A DNA stretch of 56,207 nt from an uncultured Pelagibacteraceae bacterium (GCA_902571955.1 CACGDZ010000008.1:1-56207); one strand, 5' to 3'; shown: positions 20,108 through 30,506, numbered from the stretch's first letter. Notes: generated by a model from the letters alone, not told the origin. A program made the numbers and translations.

Positions 20108-21439
20108 TTATTTAATTTTTTTTGTAATCATATTTACACATTTGTATAAAATAGCTTTATTTTCACTTTCTCCCATTACTCTTATTTTAGACTCTGTTCC
20201 TGATTTTCTTACTAAAATTCTTCCTATGCCTTTAATTAATTTATCTGCATTTTTTATAATTTTTTTTATTTCAGGTTTATTAATAATATTTTTATCCTGT
20301 ACTTCAATATTTTCTAAAAGTTGAGGTGTTTTCTTAAATTGATCAAAAAATTCACTTGCCTTTTTTCCTTTTCTTAAAGCAAAAAGAGCTTCTAAAGCTA
20401 CAAGCAAACCATCTCCTGTAGTTGCAAATTTACCTAAAATAATATGTCCTGATTGTTCACCGCCTAAATTAAAATTATATTTCTGCATTTTTTCTTTTAC
20501 ATATCTATCTCCTACGTTTGCCCTTAGAAATTTTATTCCTTTTGATTTAAAATATTTTTCTAACCCATAATTTGACATTAATGTTCCAACAACTCCCCCT
20601 TTTAACATTTTTTTGTTTTTCCATCTTGTTGCTAAAGCAGCTATAATTTGATCTCCATCTATTATATTGCTTTTTTCATCACACATTATAATTCTATCAG
20701 CATCCCCATCTAAAGATATTCCAATGTGAGCTTTATATTTTTTTACAGCAGATCTGATTTTTCTTGGAAAAGTTGATCCACATTTTTTATTAATGTTTAA
20801 ACCATTTGGTTTAACTCCTATTGCTATGACTTTAGCTCCTAATGATTTCAATAATTCAGGACCTGCCTTATAACCAGCACCATTTGCACAATCGATTACT
20901 ATTCTTAGTCCTCTTAAATTGAACTCTTTAGTGAAATTTTTTTTTAATATTTTAATATATTTTTTTGTACCTGTTTCTAATCTTTTAACTCTTCCTAATT
21001 TTTCAGAATGTGAGAGATTTTTTGAGATTTTTTTATCTATAAGTCCCTCAATTTTTTTTTCTATTTTATCTGATAATTTCATTCCATCAGGACCAAACAA
21101 TTTTAAACCATTGTCAAAGTGTGGATTGTGAGAGGCAGTGATCATAATACCCATATTAGCCTTCATTTCTTTTGTTAGCATAGCCAAACCATTAGTTGGT
21201 AAGGGTCCAAGGGTATAAACATGCATACCAGCTGAAGCCAAACCTGAAACAAGAGCTGGCTCAAGTGTATATCCTGACAATCTCGTATCTTTTGCAATTA
21301 TTGCTGTTTGTTTTCTTTTTTTTTGAGATTTAAAGTATGTTCCACTAGCAAGTCCAAATTTAAAGAACATATCTCCATTTATATATTTGCTATTAACTGC
21401 TCCTCTTATTCCATCTGTCCCAAAATATTTTTTTGTCAT
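20108..21439 (-). CDS. glmM: Phosphoglucosamine mutase
   Basis: Interconverts glucosamine 6-phosphate and glucosamine 1-phosphate, feeding UDP-GlcNAc for peptidoglycan and lipid A. The N-terminus KKYFGTDGIRG, the phosphoserine loop TASHNPHFDNG (S103), metal-binding loop DGDADR and C-terminal phosphate loop VRKSGTESKIRVMGE are all intact. Length is 443. It overlaps folP by one base; the ftsH-folP-glmM order is widespread in proteobacteria. Confidence 0.97.
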   Translation of the reverse strand: MTKKYFGTDGIRGAVNSKYINGDMFFKFGLASGTYFKSQKKRKQTAIIAKDTRLSGYTLEPALVSGLASAGMHVYTLGPLPTNGLAMLTKEMKANMGIMITASHNPHFDNGLKLFGPDGMKLSDKIEKKIEGLIDKKISKNLSHSEKLGRVKRLETGTKKYIKILKKNFTKEFNLRGLRIVIDCANGAGYKAGPELLKSLGAKVIAIGVKPNGLNINKKCGSTFPRKIRSAVKKYKAHIGISLDGDADRIIMCDEKSNIIDGDQIIAALATRWKNKKMLKGGVVGTLMSNYGLEKYFKSKGIKFLRANVGDRYVKEKMQKYNFNLGGEQSGHIILGKFATTGDGLLVALEALFALRKGKKASEFFDQFKKTPQLLENIEVQDKNIINKPEIKKIIKNADKLIKGIGRILVRKSGTESKIRVMGESENKAILYKCVNMITKKIK

Positions 21440-22491
21440 TAATTTTTGACTATCTCATTAAAAACTTTAATACCTTGCTTAACTTCATTAACATCATGAA
21501 TTCTTAAAATCTGAATTCCTTGCATTAAAAGATATACTGAAGAAGCCATGGTTCCGCCAATCCTTGTTTTACTATCATTTTTTTTTGATATATCTTTAAT
21601 AAATCTTTTTCTTGAATTCCCTACTAGTATAGGAAAACCCAATGAATGAAAAATAGAAACACCTCTTAAAAGATTCATATTATGTTTCAAATTTTTTCCA
21701 AATCCAATTCCAGGGTCTAAAATTATATTATTATGTTTAATACCCTTAGATCTTATTAACTTAATCTTATCTTCAAAATAATCATAAATATCTAATAATT
21801 CATTTTTATATTTCGCTTTCTTTTGCATATTTTCTGGTGTCCCAACTGAATGCTGTATTACAAATGGAATTTTATACTTTTTTAAAATATTTATTGTTTT
21901 GGGATCATAACTTAATCCTGAAACATCATTAATAAGTTTAACTCCCATTCTAATACCATTTTCCATAATGCTGGACTTTCTTGTGTCTAAAGATATTGGT
22001 ATTTTTTTTACAATTAATTTTAATATCTTTTTAATTCTATTCCATTCTCTATTTTCATTTACAGGCTTAGACCCAGGTCTTGTAGACTCCCCACCAACAT
22101 CTATTATAGATGCACCACTTTTGTATAAATTCACGGCATGAGTAATGCCTTTATTTTTTTTATTAAATTTTCCTCCATCCGAAAAACTGTCAGGTGTAAG
22201 ATTTAATACTCCCAAAATATTTGGAATTTTTTTAAAATTTAAATTTGAAAAATTTTTTTTTTTTGACCTAATTTTTTTTAAATCTGAATTTATTTTTGTT
22301 TTTAATTCTTTTGGTAAATTTCTAATTTTATTTATTGAAATTTTTCTAATTTTTTTTCTTGTAATTATCTCAATATGGTCAAAAGATATTTCTTTAATCT
22401 GATGTAAAGGGATAGATTGTTTTTTATTTACTAAAATTTTTGATTGTTTGCCGAAGTAGAAATTACACGCTCTTGTGTAATATCTTGGCAT
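21439..22491 (-). CDS. folP: Dihydropteroate synthase with N-terminal extension
   Basis: Condenses p-aminobenzoate with dihydropterin pyrophosphate in folate synthesis. The catalytic TIM barrel starts at about residue 91 with NILGVLNLTPDSFSDGGKF, then DVGGESTRPGS, PISLDTRKSS, LINDVSGLSYD and DPGIGFGKNLKHN. At 350 residues it is about 70-90 longer than the E. coli enzyme. The extra part is an N-terminal segment of roughly 90 residues, basic and Ile/Lys-rich, that I cannot assign to a domain; it contains a 12-base A run in the coding strand. It follows ftsH by six bases. Confidence 0.95.
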   Translation of the reverse strand: MPRYYTRACNFYFGKQSKILVNKKQSIPLHQIKEISFDHIEIITRKKIRKISINKIRNLPKELKTKINSDLKKIRSKKKNFSNLNFKKIPNILGVLNLTPDSFSDGGKFNKKNKGITHAVNLYKSGASIIDVGGESTRPGSKPVNENREWNRIKKILKLIVKKIPISLDTRKSSIMENGIRMGVKLINDVSGLSYDPKTINILKKYKIPFVIQHSVGTPENMQKKAKYKNELLDIYDYFEDKIKLIRSKGIKHNNIILDPGIGFGKNLKHNMNLLRGVSIFHSLGFPILVGNSRKRFIKDISKKNDSKTRIGGTMASSVYLLMQGIQILRIHDVNEVKQGIKVFNEIVKN

Positions 22492-22497
22492 TATTTA

Positions 22498-24405
22498 TTA
22501 ATGAACAATTTTTGGTTTCAAACCCATCGCGCCCAAAGCTGAATCTTGATCATCTTTCGACTCTGGATTATCCAAAATTTTATCTTTAGGATATAAATTT
22601 TTATTAATTATATTCTCTATTTCTTCACCAGTTAAAGTCTCATAAGTTATTAGAGCTTTTGCAATTTTATGTAGATCATCTATTTTTTCTGTTAAAATTT
22701 CCTTAGCTTTATTATATCCTTCATCTACAAGCTTTCTTATTTCTTTATCAATTTTCTGAGCAACTTCCTCTGATACCGATTGAGTTTGAGTAACTGATCT
22801 TCCTAAAAACACTTCTTCTTGGTTTTCCCCATATTCAACTGGACCCATTTCTTCACTCATTCCATATTTTGTTACCATTGCTCTTGCTAATTGTGTAGCC
22901 TGGTTAATATCAGACCCATTTCCTCCACCTGCTCCTGTAGATATATTATCTTTCCCAAAAATTAATTCTTCAGCTACTCTTCCTCCAAAACAAACAGCTA
23001 GTCTCGCTTTAAGATATTTTATTGAGTAACCGTGTTTGTCTCTTTCAGGTAAGTTCATTACCATTCCAAGAGCTCTTCCTCTTGGTATAATAGTAGCTTT
23101 ATGAATAGGATCATAACTTGGCATATTAAACGATACTAGAGCATGTCCGCCTTCATGGTATGCAGTTAGTTTTTTCTCATCTTCTGTCATTACCATTGAA
23201 CGTCTTTCAGCACCCATCATAACTTTATCTTTTGCTTCTTCAAATTCCAGTAATGTGACTATCCTCTTATTTTTTCTAGCCGCTAACAAAGCTGCTTCAT
23301 TAACTATATTTGCAAGATCAGCTCCTGAAAATCCTGGCGTGCCCCTTGCAATTGTTCTTAAATTAACATCTGGCGACATTTTTATTTTTTTTACATGAAC
23401 TTTTAAAATTTTTTCTCTCCCGATAATATCTGGGTTTGAAACTACTACCTGTCTATCAAATCTTCCTGGTCTTAATAAAGCCGGATCGAGCACATCTGGT
23501 CTGTTTGTTGCAGCTATAATTATGACACCTTCATTTGTATCAAAACCATCCATTTCAACTAACAACTGGTTCAAGGTTTGTTCTCTCTCATCATTTCCAC
23601 CCCCTAAACCTGCCCCTCTACTTCTTCCAACAGCATCAATCTCATCTATAAAAATAATACATGGAGAATTTTTTTTCCCTTGTTCAAACATATCTCTTAC
23701 CCTGGATGCTCCTACTCCAACGAACATCTCAACAAAATCAGAACCTGAAATAGTGAAAAACGGAACACCAGCTTCACCTGCAATTGCCCTTGCTAATAAA
23801 GTTTTACCAGTTCCCGGGGGGCCAACAAGTAAAGCTCCTCTTGGAATTTTACCACCTAACCTACTAAATTTTTTCGGGTCTTTTAAGAACTCTACCATTT
23901 CCTCTACTTCTTCTTTAGCTTCCTCTACACCAGCAACATCATTAAAAGTAACTTTTCCTTTTAATTCATTCATCATTTTAGCTTTTGATTTACCAAATCC
24001 CATTGCTCCACCTTTGCCACCTTGCATTTGTCTCATAAAGAAAATCCATACAGCAATAAGAAGTAACATAGGAAACCATGATAAGAGTACTCCAAACAAT
24101 GAAGGCATTTTTTCATCTAAAGGTGCTGCTGATATACTCACACCTTTCTCAGATAATTTTTCTATAAGATTTGGATCATTAGGAGCATAGGTTGAAAAAG
24201 AATTTCCATTCGAATAAGTACCTTTGATGTTATTACCCTGAATCTCAACTTTTAGAACCTCACCATTTTCAACTGAATTTAAAAAATCTGAAAATATTAT
24301 TTGATTTCCACCTCTAACATTAGACTGTGGATTTTTAAACATGTTATAAAGACCTATAGTTAAAAAAACTATAATTCCCCACATAGCAAGATTTTTTAAA
24401 TTCAT
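22498..24405 (-). CDS. ftsH: ATP-dependent zinc metalloprotease FtsH
   Basis: Membrane-anchored AAA+ protease that degrades misfolded membrane proteins and regulatory proteins such as sigma-32 in E. coli. Two N-terminal membrane segments (about residues 5-21 and 105-124) flank the periplasmic domain. The AAA module has [26 protein letters not shown] and the RPGRFDRQ second-region-of-homology motif. The zinc site HEGGH is near residue 420. Length is 635. It lies between tilS and folP as in many alphaproteobacteria. With rpoH present, the FtsH-RpoH control loop may operate here too; that is inference. Confidence 0.97.
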   Translation of the reverse strand: MNLKNLAMWGIIVFLTIGLYNMFKNPQSNVRGGNQIIFSDFLNSVENGEVLKVEIQGNNIKGTYSNGNSFSTYAPNDPNLIEKLSEKGVSISAAPLDEKMPSLFGVLLSWFPMLLLIAVWIFFMRQMQGGKGGAMGFGKSKAKMMNELKGKVTFNDVAGVEEAKEEVEEMVEFLKDPKKFSRLGGKIPRGALLVGPPGTGKTLLARAIAGEAGVPFFTISGSDFVEMFVGVGASRVRDMFEQGKKNSPCIIFIDEIDAVGRSRGAGLGGGNDEREQTLNQLLVEMDGFDTNEGVIIIAATNRPDVLDPALLRPGRFDRQVVVSNPDIIGREKILKVHVKKIKMSPDVNLRTIARGTPGFSGADLANIVNEAALLAARKNKRIVTLLEFEEAKDKVMMGAERRSMVMTEDEKKLTAYHEGGHALVSFNMPSYDPIHKATIIPRGRALGMVMNLPERDKHGYSIKYLKARLAVCFGGRVAEELIFGKDNISTGAGGGNGSDINQATQLARAMVTKYGMSEEMGPVEYGENQEEVFLGRSVTQTQSVSEEVAQKIDKEIRKLVDEGYNKAKEILTEKIDDLHKIAKALITYETLTGEEIENIINKNLYPKDKILDNPESKDDQDSALGAMGLKPKIVH

Positions 24406-24462
24406 AGGTTTAAAATAAGAATTATTATTGAATTAACAAGTGACAAAATATCAGTTATTTCA

Positions 24463-25497
24463 CTAACTTTGACGCTCTTTTGAAACTATAACTGAGTTAT
24501 TTACCTTCTTTATCAGACAGTTTCCTAAAGTGGTCATAAAAGAGTTATTATTTTTAATTTGATAAATTAATTTATCAATTTTTTTTCCTCTAACTGGATA
24601 GTATTTTTTTCCAACACTTTTTAACACTTCTGTAAATGAGCGAAAAACTACTTCCTCTGGCTGAAGAAAAAAATTTTTATTCAAAATAACAAACTTATTA
24701 ATATTTGAATTTGTTGAATTGTCTTCTAAATTTTTTTCTACAAAGTATTTAATTGACTCATTAGCAAATCTTAAATTTTTAATCGTAAGATCAAATTTAT
24801 TATTATCCAATCCCTCTAATTCCAAATTTTTTATAAAATTTCTAATTTTTACTCTTTTAAATTCAACGTTTTTATTTGAGGGATCTTCAACATAATTTTT
24901 AAAAATTTTCTTTGTAATATATTCTAAATTTTTTTTAGAAAATTTTAATAAGGGCCTTATCAAATTTATATTTTGTAAATTAGTTTTTTTATCAAATGAA
25001 ACCATACCATTTAAACCACTGCCTCTCAAAATTCTAATAAAAAAATTCTCTATTAAATCGTCCTTATGATGACCTAATAAAATATTATTTATTTTTAATT
25101 TTTTTGCCTTATTGATCATGAGTGCATATCTTTTATCTCTTGAAACAGACTGAATATTGCTTTTTGGTTTTTTTCCTACCCAGGTTAAAATCTCAAGATC
25201 AGTAGACAATTTTTTTAGAAGTAATTTAACAAATTTTGCCTCTTTTGTTGAACTATTTCTAAGTCGATGATCAACGTGCAAATATTTTACTTTTAGATTT
25301 TTTTTAATCGAATAAATTTTCGATAAAAAACTTAAAGCTAGACTGTCTGGTCCACCAGAAACTGCAACTATAAAATTTTCATTTAATTTTATATCTTTTT
25401 CAAATTTTTTATAAATTAGAAAAGTTCGTTTATCTTTTAATTTATTTAATAAAAACTTATGAGTCTTGTTTGATACATTCAAATTTTTTTGACTCAT
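24463..25497 (-). CDS. tilS: tRNA(Ile)-lysidine synthase
   Basis: Modifies C34 of tRNA-Ile(CAU) to lysidine so that it reads AUA. The PP-loop AVSGGPDSLAL near residue 44 binds ATP, followed by VDHRLR and LGHHKDDLIENFFIRILRGSG. The C-terminal half is less conserved, as expected. Length 344 is on the short side. The ATG at 25497 overlaps the end of cpoB by 41 bases; no better internal start is seen, so the N-terminal 25 residues are uncertain. Confidence 0.92.
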   Translation of the reverse strand: MSQKNLNVSNKTHKFLLNKLKDKRTFLIYKKFEKDIKLNENFIVAVSGGPDSLALSFLSKIYSIKKNLKVKYLHVDHRLRNSSTKEAKFVKLLLKKLSTDLEILTWVGKKPKSNIQSVSRDKRYALMINKAKKLKINNILLGHHKDDLIENFFIRILRGSGLNGMVSFDKKTNLQNINLIRPLLKFSKKNLEYITKKIFKNYVEDPSNKNVEFKRVKIRNFIKNLELEGLDNNKFDLTIKNLRFANESIKYFVEKNLEDNSTNSNINKFVILNKNFFLQPEEVVFRSFTEVLKSVGKKYYPVRGKKIDKLIYQIKNNNSFMTTLGNCLIKKVNNSVIVSKERQS

Positions 25498-26464
25498 ATT
25501 TTGCTTTTTGTATTACAGACTGATTTGCATTAGGATATTGTAATTCTACACCATTTATCATTTTACATCCTTGATCTTTTTCACCAATTTGAACCATTGA
25601 TACTCCAAGTTTTAAAAGATTAATTGGAGCTTTTTTTCCCTTAGGATATTTTTGGTAACCCTCTAAATAAGCAGAAGCTGCATCAGTATATAATTGTCTA
25701 ATTCTAAATGTTTCTGCATACCAGTATTGTGCGCTACCAGCTAATTCATGATCAGAATTCGATATAACAAATTCTCTAAAAGCTCTTTCAGCAGTACTAT
25801 AGTCTCCAACTTTTAAAAAACTTGTTGCAAATTCATATTGTCCCTCTGGATTTAAATCTTGAGGAAGTATTTTTTCCTCAGATTGAAATGTTTCAGTAAC
25901 TATTGATGCTGTAGTTTCTACTGATTGAATTTGTTGTGAAGTTTCGCTTGTCTCTGTATCTTTATATGAAATTGTTCCTAAATCTTGAGGCAGTGAACTC
26001 CCTGGTAAATCTTTTTTTTCCTCCATTTTTGGTTTCGAGGTTAATTGATTTTCTAAATTTACACTATTTCCAGAACTGATATTGCTTTCTATGTCTTGAA
26101 ATCTTATTTGATTGTCAGCTTGAATTTTAGATACACGAGTAGATAATTTATCTAATTTAAAATTTATTTCCTCAAATTTATTAGTAAGTTCCCTAAACTG
26201 ATCTTCAACTTCAGATAATTTTAAAAGATGTCTGGTTAAAACATCTTCAGAATTTTGACTCAATTCAGAGGCTGAACTATCATTAGTACTAGCTTTCACT
26301 TCTATAGATCCAGAATAAACCGCTCTTTCAAGTGTTTTAAGATCATTTTTAATTATTTCTAATGTTTCATAAATATTATGGTTATCTGCAAAAGAAATAT
26401 TTATAAACACAAAATTTAAAATTAAAAATAATTTTAGAATTATTAATTTAAATATGAGCATCAT
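25457..26464 (-). CDS. cpoB: Tol-Pal system protein CpoB (YbgF)
   Basis: Periplasmic partner of the Tol-Pal machine that in E. coli coordinates outer-membrane constriction with septal peptidoglycan synthesis. It begins with a signal peptide (two Met codons, then IFKLIILKLFLILNFVFINISFA). A coiled-coil region follows (about residues 85-130), then a Ser/Thr/Glu-rich linker. The C-terminal TPR domain starts at GQYEFATSFLKVGDYSTAE near residue 207. Length is 335. It is the last tol gene, but a strong terminator separates it from pal. Confidence 0.9.
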   Translation of the reverse strand: MMLIFKLIILKLFLILNFVFINISFADNHNIYETLEIIKNDLKTLERAVYSGSIEVKASTNDSSASELSQNSEDVLTRHLLKLSEVEDQFRELTNKFEEINFKLDKLSTRVSKIQADNQIRFQDIESNISSGNSVNLENQLTSKPKMEEKKDLPGSSLPQDLGTISYKDTETSETSQQIQSVETTASIVTETFQSEEKILPQDLNPEGQYEFATSFLKVGDYSTAERAFREFVISNSDHELAGSAQYWYAETFRIRQLYTDAASAYLEGYQKYPKGKKAPINLLKLGVSMVQIGEKDQGCKMINGVELQYPNANQSVIQKAKYESKKFECIKQDS

Positions 26465-26493
26465 TTAAATTAGATTTATGATTATAAAAATGG

Positions 26494-26535
26494 CAAAAAA
26501 AAGACCCTAAAATCATTAATGGATTTAGGGTCTTT
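26494..26535 (-). terminator. Intrinsic terminator after pal
   Basis: On the minus strand a 12-bp perfect stem (AAAGACCCTAAA at 26500-26511 with TTTAGGGTCTTT at 26524-26535) is followed by a T-run (26494-26499). It lies directly after the pal stop and before the cpoB start. It is the clearest intrinsic terminator I found in the window and should end most tolQRAB-pal transcripts. Confidence 0.9.
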
Positions 26536-26547
26536 AATTTTGAAAAA

Positions 26548-27042
26548 TTAATTTGCTTTAACAGTTACTGATCTTCTGTTTTTTGACCAAGCTAATGGGT
26601 TTGAACCAGAGTCAACTGGTCTCTCTTTACCATAACTTAAGATAGTGATTCTGTCAGATGATATTCCATAAGTCATTAAATAATCTTTAGCTGCATTTGC
26701 TCTTCTTTCTCCAAGTGCCAAGTTATACTCTCTTGTTCCTCTTTCGTCAGCATGACCTTCAAGCACTACATTGATACCTGGGTTTTTTCTTAACCAAGCT
26801 GCTTGAGCTCTTAAAGTTTCTCTTGATGCAGTTGTTAAAATTGACTCATTTGTAGCAAAGAATACTCTATCTGGAACGCCATCAGCTAAATATTCAACTG
26901 TGTCCGTTCCTGTGTAAACATCACCTTGCATTTGACCTTTAATATCTGTAGTTGCTACCTCCTTCTTGGTTGCACATGCAGATAGTAGTAGGCAAGCTGT
27001 TAATATCAAAAGTGTGTTTTTTAAAATTTTGTTTAATCTCAT
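26548..27042 (-). CDS. pal: Peptidoglycan-associated lipoprotein
   Basis: Outer-membrane lipoprotein that binds peptidoglycan and TolB. I placed the start at ATG 27042: it has an AAGGAG ribosome-binding site at 27050-27055 and gives a proper lipoprotein signal (MRLNKILKNTLLILTACLLL, lipobox LLSAC). A start at 27105 would add 21 residues in front of the signal peptide. The C-terminal OmpA-like domain contains NVVLEGHADERGTREYNLALGERRANA, split here as the peptidoglycan-binding GHADERGTREYN and the LGERRANA helix. Length is 164 from this start. A strong terminator follows. Confidence 0.95.
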   Translation of the reverse strand: MRLNKILKNTLLILTACLLLSACATKKEVATTDIKGQMQGDVYTGTDTVEYLADGVPDRVFFATNESILTTASRETLRAQAAWLRKNPGINVVLEGHADERGTREYNLALGERRANAAKDYLMTYGISSDRITILSYGKERPVDSGSNPLAWSKNRRSVTVKAN

Positions 27043-27049
27043 TAAATTG

Positions 27050-27055
27050 CTCCTT
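27050..27055 (-). promoter_or_regulatory. Ribosome-binding site that fixes the pal start
   Basis: AAGGAG on the minus strand, seven bases before the ATG at 27042. Strong Shine-Dalgarno sequences are scarce in this window, and this one decides between two possible starts. Confidence 0.8.
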
Positions 27056-27140
27056 GCTGCTAATTTCAATTTCTTAACTTTTTCACATGTAAATAGAGGT
27101 TTCAAGTATAAAAATCAAGAAATTTACAATAATTAATCTC

Positions 27141-28481
27141 TTAATTGCTTAATAATGATGACCATGATGGGTCAGAGGCATCTGTTGGTGTCTTTATTTG
27201 ACGCTCATTATAACCAGTTAAATCTATAGACCATAATTTTGCAGAAAATCCCTCTCCTTTAGAGTTTGTTTTTGTTTCTCTATAAAAAATCAATACTCTT
27301 CCGTTTGGAGACCAAGATGGAGCCTCTTGATAATAATTTTCAGTTAACAACCTTTCACCACTACCATCAGTTCTCATTACACCTATGTAAAATTTACCTT
27401 TATGTAACTTAGTAAATGCAATTAAATCTCCTCTTGGAGACCATACGGGTGTTCCATATAAACCATTACCAAAAGAAATTCTTTTTACATCACTTCCATC
27501 ATTTTTCATTACATAAATTTGCTGGTATCCACTTCTATCAGAATTAAATGTAATATATTTTCCATCTGGAGAATAAGATGGAGAAGTATCGATTGATGGA
27601 TGGTTTGTAATTTTTTCAACAATTCTATTCTCTAAATCCATAGTGTAGATATCTGACTTTCCATCTTTAGCAAAACTCATAATTATTTTTTTACCGTCAG
27701 GTGAAAAACGTGGTGCAAATGTCATTCCAGGAAAATCTCCAACTACCTCTTGTGTACCAGTTTCTATGTCTAACAAATAAACCCTTGGCATATTTTTAAA
27801 GTAAGATAAATAGGTTACCATTTGACTTGCTGGATTAAATCGTGGTGTTAAAACTAACTCATTCCCTAATGTCAAAAATTTATTATTAGCTCCGTCTTGA
27901 TCCATTATTGCTAATTTTTTTATTCTTTGTGTTTTTGGTCCTTCTTCTGAGACATAAATTATTCTTGTATCAAAATAACCCTTTTCTCCAGTCAGCCTTT
28001 CGTAAACTTTATCAGAAATAATATGACCTACTCTTCTCCAATTGTTTGGGACTGTTGTAAAAGCTAAAGCCATCATTTCTTTAGCAGCTAAAACGTCCCA
28101 TAATCGAAACTCAACTCTTAATTTATCGTCTACATAATTTACTTTACCAGTAATAAGTGCTTGAGCTTTAATTAAATTCCAATCTTCAAATCTTGGTTTT
28201 AAATTTGCAATATCAGGAGCTTGTAAAAAAGCCTTTTTGTCAAGAGGATTAAATAATCCTGAAGTCCTCAAATTAATCTCAACAATATTTGATATTTCAG
28301 AACCAATATTTTCTTTTTTGAGAATTTTTTCAAAATCTTTTCTAGAATTTTCATCAATTGATAAAGGAGAAACTGCCAGAGGAAGAGGATTTAAATTACC
28401 TCTAGTTATATCTACTTCAATTAAAGCAAAAGCGTTAATAGGAAATAAAATTAATAATATACTTAAAATTTTTTTTAACAT
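27141..28481 (-). CDS. tolB: Tol-Pal system beta-propeller protein TolB
   Basis: Periplasmic protein that links Pal to the TolQRA inner-membrane motor. A signal peptide ([18 protein letters not shown]) precedes the N-terminal TolB domain. The C-terminal part is a six-bladed propeller with repeated PxxSPDGKxI units: [64 protein letters not shown]. Length is 446. It is preceded by tolA (11 bases) and followed by pal. Confidence 0.97.
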   Translation of the reverse strand: MLKKILSILLILFPINAFALIEVDITRGNLNPLPLAVSPLSIDENSRKDFEKILKKENIGSEISNIVEINLRTSGLFNPLDKKAFLQAPDIANLKPRFEDWNLIKAQALITGKVNYVDDKLRVEFRLWDVLAAKEMMALAFTTVPNNWRRVGHIISDKVYERLTGEKGYFDTRIIYVSEEGPKTQRIKKLAIMDQDGANNKFLTLGNELVLTPRFNPASQMVTYLSYFKNMPRVYLLDIETGTQEVVGDFPGMTFAPRFSPDGKKIIMSFAKDGKSDIYTMDLENRIVEKITNHPSIDTSPSYSPDGKYITFNSDRSGYQQIYVMKNDGSDVKRISFGNGLYGTPVWSPRGDLIAFTKLHKGKFYIGVMRTDGSGERLLTENYYQEAPSWSPNGRVLIFYRETKTNSKGEGFSAKLWSIDLTGYNERQIKTPTDASDPSWSSLLSN

Positions 28482-28492
28482 ATTTATTTATA

Positions 28493-29356
28493 CTACCCTT
28501 CTAGCATCTCTCTTGCATCAAAATTTAATTGTAATTCTTTCCATCTTTCATATCCAGTCGTTGGAACTCTTAATGGTTGGCATAACTTGACAGCTCTTAA
28601 AGCACTTTCTGCTAAAACCTTGTAAAATCCTTGGCCTGGTTTATTCATTCTTGCATGGTCCAGAATTTCTGTTTTTGATACGGTTCCATCAGGTTTTAAT
28701 TTTAGCTTTATTCTTACTAAAAGATTTTCATTATATGGCAATCCTAATGGAATACTCCAACATCCAAATATTTGTGCCTTAAGAGCATCCTCTTCGCTTA
28801 GTGTAAGACCTGTATTTTCTACATTTCTTTCTTGATCTTGAGTAATGTCGTCATTTGTTTTTAAAACTTCTGCGCTCTCTTCTTTTGATTTATCAATTAA
28901 GGCTGCAATGTTATTTGGATCAAACAAATCTTTTTTTTCAAATTCTGATACCTGTTTAACTTCATCATCTACTTTTTCAGGATTTTGATTTTTTTCCTCT
29001 TTTGTTTCAACCTTTTTTAAAGTTTTATCTGGAAGTGGAATTGCTTCAGGTATTTCATTCTCTATTTTTTTATTATTTTGATCAGGAGCCAGAACAGTTT
29101 TTGTTTTAGTTTTTTCTACTTTTTTTGGTGGAGCTTGCTCTGAAACAAGTTTTTTCTCTTTCTCTTTTACTTTCTCAATTATTTTTTTAGCCTTAGGTGC
29201 AAATGGAATATTAGTTTTTTCTGCTATTTGAATTAACTCAACCGAAACAATTGGTGGAACATCAAGTGGTTTCTTGGCCAAAAAAGGTAAACTCATAGCT
29301 GTAATAAAAATTAACAAAGCATGTAAAGCAGAAGAAATAATTAAACTTCTATTCAC
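28493..29356 (-). CDS. tolA: Tol-Pal system protein TolA
   Basis: Inner-membrane protein that spans the periplasm and passes proton-motive energy from TolQR to the outer membrane. One N-terminal membrane helix (SLIISSALHALLIFITAMSL) is followed by a long Lys/Glu/Pro-rich linker (about residues 50-180) and a C-terminal domain of about 100 residues with CWSIPLGLPYNENLLVRIKLKL, containing the typical positioned Cys and basic strand. Length 287 is shorter than the E. coli protein (about 420), owing to a shorter linker. It follows tolR by five bases. Confidence 0.93.
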   Translation of the reverse strand: MNRSLIISSALHALLIFITAMSLPFLAKKPLDVPPIVSVELIQIAEKTNIPFAPKAKKIIEKVKEKEKKLVSEQAPPKKVEKTKTKTVLAPDQNNKKIENEIPEAIPLPDKTLKKVETKEEKNQNPEKVDDEVKQVSEFEKKDLFDPNNIAALIDKSKEESAEVLKTNDDITQDQERNVENTGLTLSEEDALKAQIFGCWSIPLGLPYNENLLVRIKLKLKPDGTVSKTEILDHARMNKPGQGFYKVLAESALRAVKLCQPLRVPTTGYERWKELQLNFDAREMLEG

Positions 29357-29361
29357 TTTAA

Positions 29362-29778
29362 TTACCTTTGTTTATACGGTTCTGAAATCAATGCTACTTT
29401 AGTAAAACCAGATCCTGATAGTAATCCCATTATTTCTAAAACTCTTCCATAATTTATAGTTTTATCACCCCTAACATAAATTCTGGTATCAGTTCTATTT
29501 TTTGAAACCGCTAAAACCTTTGCTATAATATTGTCGTATTCAACTTTTGCTTCTTGAATAAAAATTTCACCTTTTGCGTTAATTGAAAGTGTTAAAGGTT
29601 CTGTTTCTTCTGGTAAAGAGTCTGCTGAACTTTCTGGTAAGTCAACCTGAACACCTACAGTTAACAATGGAGCTGTAACCATAAAAATTATTAATAATAC
29701 AAGCATTACATCTACAAAGGGAGTAACATTTATTTCACTCATTGGTTCTTTAGAAGAACGATTTAATTTAAATGCCAT
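29362..29778 (-). CDS. tolR: Tol-Pal system protein TolR
   Basis: ExbD/TolR-family stator subunit. The cytoplasmic N-terminus ends in SEINVTPFVDVMLVLLIIFM, where the membrane Asp (VDVM) is the proton-carrying residue of the family. The periplasmic C-terminal domain has IYVRGDKTINYGRVLEIM. Length 138 is typical. The start is directly next to the tolQ stop. Confidence 0.96.
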   Translation of the reverse strand: MAFKLNRSSKEPMSEINVTPFVDVMLVLLIIFMVTAPLLTVGVQVDLPESSADSLPEETEPLTLSINAKGEIFIQEAKVEYDNIIAKVLAVSKNRTDTRIYVRGDKTINYGRVLEIMGLLSGSGFTKVALISEPYKQR

Positions 29779-30453
29779 TTAAATAATTGTTAAAAATCTT
29801 TTTGAAAAATTTTCTAATTTTTCTGAGTATTTTTTGGAATCATTATTGAATTTATTGTATGCCACTACAGCTGGTATTGCAGCCAATAGACCAAGTGCAG
29901 TTGCAAATAAAGCCTCTGCTATTCCTGGCGCAACAATTGCAAGGCTTGTATTTCTTGAAATAGCTATAGATTGAAAAGAATTCATAATTCCCCAAACAGT
30001 ACCAAACAATCCAATAAATGGTGCTGTTGAGCCTACTGTTGCCAAAAAAGTAAAACCTTTTTCAATTTTTGTCATTTGTTTTTCGATTCCAGCTTCTAAA
30101 GATGCGCTCATTCTTTCACTTAAATTGGTTCTCGATTTTTTTTTAAGTAATCCTTCCATAGCATCTTGAAAAACAAGTGACATTGGATCTTCAAGTTTAC
30201 TAGGTAAACTATTGTAAAAAGTTTCAGCAGATTTAGAATTCCAAAATTTTTCCTCAAATTCTTCTGAAGATTTAGTTATTTTTTTAAACAAACGAAACTT
30301 TTCAATAATTACAGCCCAAGAATATATTGAGCACAAAATTAAAATAATCATTACAGACTTAACAATTATGTCGGCTCTAAAAAATAAACTGAATAATGAA
30401 AAATCAGTATTTGTTCCCAATTCAACTGCTTTTGTTGCTATATCTGCTTCCAT
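29779..30453 (-). CDS. tolQ: Tol-Pal system protein TolQ
   Basis: ExbB/TolQ-family proton-channel subunit with three membrane helices (about residues 30-52, 134-156, 170-192). The conserved late block ATVGSTAPFIGLFGTVWGIMNSFQ and GIAEALFATALGLLAAIPAVVAYN includes the polar residues lining the channel. Length 224 is normal. It is the first tol gene, 53 bases after the ruvC-like gene. The usual neighbours ruvA, ruvB and ybgC are not between them. Confidence 0.96.
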   Translation of the reverse strand: MEADIATKAVELGTNTDFSLFSLFFRADIIVKSVMIILILCSIYSWAVIIEKFRLFKKITKSSEEFEEKFWNSKSAETFYNSLPSKLEDPMSLVFQDAMEGLLKKKSRTNLSERMSASLEAGIEKQMTKIEKGFTFLATVGSTAPFIGLFGTVWGIMNSFQSIAISRNTSLAIVAPGIAEALFATALGLLAAIPAVVAYNKFNNDSKKYSEKLENFSKRFLTII

Positions 30454-30506
30454 GCTTACTCTTCACACTTAAATGTGTCATGATTTTGTCTATTAATTTG
30501 AATTGA

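Noticed and set aside
22253..22264. 12-base homopolymer in folP as a phase-variation site
   Set aside because: folP is essential-type core metabolism and runs of this size are common in this AT-rich DNA.
23522..24190. 222-residue open frame on the plus strand
   Set aside because: It lies wholly antisense to ftsH, whose motifs are all intact. The Ser/Pro-rich translation is what the opposite strand of such a gene gives.
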